DNA of 64,000 nucleotides from assembly GCA_030248195.1 (NCBI GenBank), contig JASAND010020903.1, forward strand, positions 103,083-167,082. Direction: 5' to 3'. Origin of the DNA: Trissonchulus latispiculum (taxonomy: Eukaryota > Nematoda > Enoplea > Enoplida > Ironidae). This document shows positions 59,069-64,000 of the stretch, one piece after another. The position numbers were made by a program, and so were the translations under genes. The notes below the pieces were generated by a model that saw nothing but the letters and a program-made list of their open reading frames with translations, was not told the DNA's origin and ran no database searches. Positions within the stretch are counted from its first letter, which is position 1. The number at the start of each line of letters is the position of its first letter.

Positions 59069-60352
59069 TAGTCAGGTTCCCAAAAAAAACCAGTGACAAA
59101 GTTCCAAAAAAAAACCAGTGCCAGATCTCCCAGGTACTTTGACCGTTTCGAGCCAAATTTGGCGCACAACAAGTAGAAGACCTTAGTATTATAATAAATC
59201 AGTTTGGGTTATATAGCTTATCTCGTGAAGCCAGGGCGCCAGCTAGAAGACAACCACCCCAAAACCACCCTCGGACAAGTTTCGACATGGTGTTGGAAAA
59301 ATTGTCTCAAAACCCCAGAGGAAAACCCGGTAGGTCCCTAATTGTGGTTGGTAGGTTAGGTGCCCAAGTACTCACAATACCACATATCCCGGCCTCACTG
59401 GCTCCTACGCTGTGGCCTGGGCCACCCTGTTTTTTTTGGGAACGAATTCCCAAAAAAAACCAGTTCGGACTTTGCAAAAATAGGTCACAGCAGTCACCGT
59501 AATTATTTTTCTGGTGATATTAACACTGTTTTAGAACGTTTTACCCCAAAAAAACACCATAATAACATATTTGGAATGTTTGAGGTGATTTGACTGGCTC
59601 AGACAGCCTGAACCTGGTCCGGACCCAAGTTGGACCCTTGAAGCATTGGACTTGGCTAAAAACTGAAATTTACAGCGTAAATCACGCTGGAAACGTGTTT
59701 TCCTAGTTATAAAACGGTTCTACGCAAAATTTCAGTTGTTTTGGTAGACTTTTGGTGATAGTCCAAAACTTGGCCTAGGCACCCGGGGGTCCAAGTTGGG
59801 GATATGGACTGTTGTTACAGGTAAGTCCTCAGAAATTTTAAAGTGTACTTAAAGAAAATGCACGTTAAAAGGGTGCCAAATCTGCTATAAACGTCGGCCA
59901 AAGGCGTTTGACGCTCAAAGAAAAGTTATCGGAACTTACACCTCCAGACTCACCATGTCATGGTGGTCCAAGGTAGTCTAAGTGGGCTGCCGTGCCCAGG
60001 CTAGACCCTTGGGCTCCACCAAGTACCATGTAGTATTGGTCGGTTATGGGCTATACATAACATACATACATATGTAGGTAATATTAGATTTGCCCTGCCT
60101 CTTCTCTGCCAGTAGTAAAGAGGGTGGTTTTTTATTTGGGAACGCTGGTTTTTTTTTGGGAATCGTTCCCAAAAAAACCACCAAAATTTTTTAATTACTC
60201 AGGATTGCCAGGGAGGCAGGCTAGGGGCTATAGGTGGGCATATGTGTCGGACCGAGCCCTATGCATATGCACACTAGTTGGGCTGTCTCACGTCACCCTG
60301 CAAAAGTTTGGAGCAAAAAACTGTCAACTGGTTTTTTTTGGGAACCTGACTA
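59069..60352. mobile_element. 1.28-kb element with TAGTCAGGTTCCC ends
   Basis: Termini TAGTCAGGTTCCCAAAAAAA and its inverse, with TA duplicated on each side (59067-59068 and 60353-60354). The TTCCCAAAAAAAACC motif recurs as internal palindromes at about 59427-59464 and 60122-60183. The interior is GC-richer and has no transposase-length frame. The TA duplication fits Tc1/mariner-like mobilisation (inference). Confidence 0.8.
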
Positions 60353-60988
60353 TAACACCGGGGTCAAAGACAGGAGAAGATGGAGGGATATGCGCAGTTA
60401 GCGGTAACGATTACGATTATACCACAAATACAATTTAAAGTACCTGTGTTTCCCGAAGCACTTAAGTAAATTATAAGCCACAATGTGATATCGCATAAAT
60501 GTTTAAGGTACCTTTACCTTTTTTGATGCCTTACGTGATGATTGCTTAAGCTACTGAAATAACTAAAATGTGTGCCAACAACAAATAAACAAACAAAAAC
60601 AAAACAAAACAGGATATGGGATAGATGGGCTTATTTAAACTAATACAGAAAGAAATTAATTACTGGTTCGATACATATACGTATACTGATCAATTTGATA
60701 GATTAATCAGAGTCTTTCGGCCCTAATCCCTTAGACTCTGACCATGAAAAAAGTAAGAGGTCGAATTGGTTTTACAATTAGCGGGAAAAGTGTAGGACGC
60801 CGTATGATGTTTTTACCAGTGGGCCAGAGGTGGACTAGGACCAGAATGATACATCGTCAGAGGGATCCAGTCAACTAATTAAAATTTTAATAGTAATAAG
60901 GTATAAGATCACGAAGTAACTGGTTAGGCCAGCCTCTATGAGACCTGAATCATCCTGATCTTAGTCCATAGAAATTTATGAATAGAGA

Positions 60989-61191
60989 ATTAGGGAAAAG
61001 TGCAGGACGGTAGTGAATGGCCGGCGAAGCCGGGATTTCATAGGGAAAGGTGCAGGACGGTAGTGAATGGCCGGCAGAGCCGGGCTTACATGGGCCGGCA
61101 AAGCCGGGTTTTCATGGCCGGCAGAGCCGGGTTTTCATGGCCGGCAAAGCCGGGATTTCATTGGCCGGCAAAGCCGGGTTTTCAACAGGAG
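60989..61191. repeat. GGCCGGCAAAGCCGGG short tandem/inverted repeats
   Basis: Two copies of a unit reading AGGGAAA(A/G)GTGCAGGACGG then TAGTGAATGGCCGGC, followed by at least four copies of GGCCGGCAAAGCCGGGTTTT with CAT spacers. Each GGCCGGC-RAA-GCCGG unit is itself a small hairpin. Confidence 0.85.
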
Positions 61192-61490
61192 AGCCAGGTA
61201 ATTAGATTATCATATTCTTTATTGCAGTCCATCTGTCTTTGATATTGTCAGATTTTAAATCGTATTTTGCTGGTATGTCAGATTGTTGGTATATTGTTCT
61301 ATAGAAACTGTTCTTAATAAACTTATGTGTATATCCTCTGCATTTTAGCATACTACTTGCTGTTCTAGTACACTTAATAAAGTCTTCGTATTTGGTACAT
61401 ATACTACTGTACCTAATTATTTGAGATTTTATTGTATTTTTTATTATAGTGGATGATATGTTTGAAGAAGCAGTTGGGAACACTAGCGTA

Positions 61491-62619
61491 GATACGGGGC
61501 GGGCGGGGCGGGCGGCCGCCCTCCCCGAAATAATGGCTTTGCCCCCCTGAAAATTTGGGCAAATGAAAAATTTTACGCCCGCGCGGAGCGCGGGCGTTTA
61601 ATGTGATTAGAAACATGCACAAATTGTACATTAATGCTTCAAAATAGCTCAACATTGATGCATTTTCTACACCATTAAAAAATTTTTGCGCCTTCGGCGC
61701 GAATTTTGGCTATTTACATTATCAAAATTATTATTTTTCATTAAGCATGCTAACGAATGTTTGTATATATAACTACTTGCTTTGCAGTTTTGCTGTTAAA
61801 TATCTGCGTTATTCCCAACATCTCAGCTTCGGCATAATTGGTTGATATAATCAGGATACGCAGTTCTTAATGGGAGCATCCTAATAGTTTGAGTTTTCGG
61901 ACAAGACAGTAAACGTAGAAAATAGCAAATATATAAAGGTGCGAAATGTTGTTAGACAATTGATAAATCATTGTAAAGAATTAAATGTTTCAATAGCGTT
62001 TAATGGCGAACTTTAAAAATTTTCTCAACTTCTGGGGGGTCCGCCCCCCAGACCCCCCGTTTGGGACTTGTGTACCTATTATAATTAGACCTCTGCTAGT
62101 TTGCTTTACTTTACCTTAGTTTACCTGCTTTGTAGTTCTGTTATTAACTGCATTATTCCAAACATGATCTGCCTTCAACGACGGATAATGGATATGCTTA
62201 GAATACCCTGTTCCAAATGGGAGCATCTTAGTCTTAGTTTTCGTACGGGATTGTGGAAGTCAAAAATTTAAATAGGTAGCAAATTAAACTACAAAATTTA
62301 GTTTGGGAACTGATAATATACAATGCAAAGAATTCAATGTTTCAGCAGCGTTTTAACGGCAAAATTTAAAAATTTTCTCAACTTCTGGGGGGCTCCGCCC
62401 CCAGACCCCCCGCTTTGGGTTTTTTGCGTGCCGCTTTCGGTTACAAAAGCATTAAGCTATGTATATATATATATATGTACTGAACTAGAAAACATATTAA
62501 CAGGGAAAGTTACAGCATATGTAGCGTGCATACAATTATTGCGCAAAAAATGAAATTTACCCCCCCCAGCCTTCGGTCAACACCGCCCCCCCTGAAAATT
62601 TTTCGTACCTACGCTACTG
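61491..62619. mobile_element. element with CTAGCGTAGATACG / CGTACCTACGCTA ends and internal duplication
   Basis: Imperfect inverted ends: CACTAGCGTAGATACGGGGC on the left, CGTACCTACGCTACTG on the right, each next to G/C runs. Inside, two diverged direct copies of about 330 bp each end in AAATTTTCTCAACTTCTGGGG followed by CCCCCAGACCCCCCG (about 62015-62075 and 62370-62420). The termini recall hAT MITEs, but no 8-bp duplication is seen. Confidence 0.6.
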
Positions 62620-62668
62620 GTTTTGTTCGAATTTCTATTTCTAATTGTTCAATTTCTTTCAGAAGACA

Positions 62669-62800
62669 TAATGAAAAACGCCTGCTGCAGTCACCGCGGC
62701 TAGGCCTTAGTCCGACACAGGAAGAGCGCAAGAAATCAAAACACCGAATGGAGCTTGTTTCAGACTAAGACCTTAGTGACTGCAGGAAAGGTGTTTTTAT
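62669..62800. mobile_element. short MITE related to 17288-17685
   Basis: Left ATAATGAAAAACGCCTGCTG, right CAGGAAAGGTGTTTTTAT, with an inner inverted pair around GGCCTTAGTC / GACTAAGACC. It matches the ends and subterminal part of the 17288 element. Confidence 0.65.
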
Positions 62801-63134
62801 AGGGGTCGCGACAGATTTCGTGCGCATATTGTAGAGCACATCGAGTTTAGTACGTTTGGGAAGTTTCAACCCCGTATCACCTACCGTTAAAAAGTTGCGC
62901 CCCTGATCGGTTATGGCGGCGATGTTTTTTTCAGGTTTCTCCTATTTAATGGTCGTATATTGTCCTGAACTTCCTGCCTCATTCAAGTAATCTGCAGCGG
63001 AGAAAAAATTTAAAAATTTGCTGATTTTATATAGAATTAGCTTGTATTTAATATTTTTCCGTTTTCCTCGAGAGTGGGATCTAGACCCCATGAGCCGCCA
63101 ACCCAGGATGTGGTCATGCTTATGCTTATCACGT

Positions 63135-63350
63135 TCCCTGCCATGTCACTCATATAGAGTGACAGTTTCATATTTGCTACGGGCCATGGCACTCATATTG
63201 AGTGACACTCAGTTGTTAAATAGTGCAATTTCTCTACATTGGCCGGGACGTTACACAAATAACTACTACGTGTTGGCACACATCTTAAGCTCGCGATTTT
63301 TTTGGTAAAATGGTTGACAAGTCTGGCACTCAATATGAGTGATGTGGCCG
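63135..63350. repeat. CACTCATATTGAGTG palindrome cluster
   Basis: Three copies of CACTCATAT(T/A)GAGTG-like palindromes at about 63147, 63190 and 63328, two in one orientation preceded by GCCATG and one inverted. They may mark the ends and core of a small element just upstream of the last exon. Confidence 0.4.
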
Positions 63351-63649
63351 GCAGCGTTAAGGTAGTGGAAAATGCACTTATGCAACTGCATTATGTCATT
63401 GTTTAGCGGGTTTTTGCAGAGGGAAAATTTGAAATAGGTTGCTATAAACAATGAACCGAGTCCACGTATAGAGGTTACAGAGGTTCTAATACTCGCAAGA
63501 ACTAAACACATGTCGGTTGCCAATCAATCTTGTTCTACCTCTTTGTATCCGGCGATTACCACCGGTATCCAATGTCCCCGAAGCAGGGATGGAAATGCAA
63601 CGCAACTCTTCTAGATACGCAAATACGTGCATATTTCTGTTAACTTCAG

Positions 63650-63802
63650 GTATTTTGGCATTCGTTTGATACTACTGACATTGACGACGCCAGGATCAAT
63701 CTTGCTACTGGTGAAAGTAACTGTTTCTGCGTAGTCGGTTCTGAAAGATTAGAAGTTTTCAATTCTTCTGGTCAGCAGTATTCGCTTGCCTTGCCGATAA
63801 AG
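63650..63802 (+). CDS. internal exon, probable anaphase-promoting complex subunit 1
   Basis: A 153-bp exon with acceptor TTAACTTCAG and donor GTTAGT, phase 0 on both sides, 51 codons without a stop. It encodes VFWHSFDTTD at its start, then CFCVVGSERLEVFNSSG and YSLALPIK. The order (hydrophobic-W-x-x-F, a variable acidic stretch, C-h-C-h-h, then a short G-x-x-Y-x-x-x-LP strand) fits the N-terminal WD40-like propeller of APC1/ANAPC1, the scaffold of the cell-cycle ubiquitin ligase. The preceding and following exons are not identified here, so this is a single-exon call. Other propeller proteins are possible. Confidence 0.5.
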
Positions 63803-64000
63803 GTTAGTTTCAGTTCCTATTAAAGGATAATAATCGTACTATGTCTGGAGTTGGTCGCCAGGGGACGAAACGACTTTTTATCTAAAAATGGGTGGTTAAT
63901 TTAATCACTATAATGACCTGACTGTAAGCCCCTGATGAGTCCCACAATCAGGTCAGTCGGGCATAACAAGGCGGTCCGTATATGAAAATAATGCACTTAT
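63803..64000 (+). other. start of an intron running out of the window
   Basis: Follows the donor at 63803. No further exon is recognised before the window ends. Confidence 0.4.

Larger units (their letters stand above)
58128..60375. mobile_element. GGTTGA-rich MITE, unit C, carrying two insertions
   Basis: Starts GGGGCCAATGTTATCAAAAC. It is split by the elements at 58219-58934 and 59069-60352. After the second insertion it resumes with TAACACCGGGGTCAAAG and then decays without a recognisable right end. Confidence 0.7.
51425..63649. other. gene-poor region upstream of rhotekin
   Basis: About 12 kb with only short frames that match nothing I know. The rhotekin promoter and any 5' untranslated exon should lie just above 51424. 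Between 53.3 and 57.3 kb I see AT-rich unique sequence, TATATA tracts (about 54190-54205 and 56260-56275) and a TCCGGATAAT-rich patch (about 53945-53975). The rest is the repeats listed separately. Confidence 0.5.

Noticed and set aside
1..64000. tRNA, rRNA or other structured RNA genes
   Set aside because: No cloverleaf or conserved rRNA segment was noticed by eye; a covariance-model scan would be needed to exclude them.

Overview
This is a window of an AT-rich animal nuclear genome. Genes are split by many GT-AG introns (about 50 bp to 5.5 kb), there are no operons or ribosome binding sites, and intergenic and intronic DNA is full of small foldback transposons. The gene set (a SynGAP/DAB2IP-type RasGAP, a rhotekin homologue, a tyramine/dopamine beta-hydroxylase, a gustatory-receptor-like 7TM protein and an ionotropic-receptor-like protein) points to a bilaterian invertebrate, most likely a protostome. 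I cannot name a species or phylum from sequence alone.

Layout. (1) 1-6858: no gene I can defend; probably 5' intron or upstream DNA of the RasGAP gene. (2) 6860-21010, + strand: 17 exons of a RasGAP carrying PH, C2 and RasGAP domains, one very large Ser/Gly-rich exon and a C-terminal coiled coil; the 5' end is missing. (3) 22308-33543, - strand, tail-to-tail with the RasGAP: a complete 11-exon, 556-aa copper monooxygenase of the DBH/TBH family. Its first intron holds a foldback element that was itself split by a young 4.46-kb LTR retrotransposon. (4) 36551-51424, - strand: a complete 11-exon, 499-aa rhotekin homologue. (5) Nested inside two rhotekin introns, on the opposite strand and in tandem, are two likely chemosensory genes: a 4-exon Gr-like 7TM receptor (40610-44148) and an apparently single-exon, divergent iGluR/IR-like protein (45706-47040). 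(6) 51425-63649: about 12 kb without a recognised gene, dominated by nested and tandem MITE-like elements, especially 57.3-60.4 kb. (7) 63650-63802, + strand: one internal exon that looks like the N-terminal propeller of anaphase-promoting complex subunit 1; the gene would continue past the window.

Exon joins were checked by reading phase: the rhotekin exons sum to 1500 nt, the DBH-like exons to 1671 nt, the Gr-like exons to 1398 nt and the RasGAP exons (from the first full codon) to 4152 nt, all divisible by 3 with no internal stops in the segments read. Family assignments come from recognising conserved motifs, not from a database search.

The most unusual material is the transposon landscape: a foldback family with CAAGAG termini and 7-bp target duplications whose two arms change together between copies, a tandem array of GGTTGA-rich elements that carries further insertions with a paralogous empty site in the same window, and the opposite-strand nesting of two chemoreceptor genes in rhotekin.
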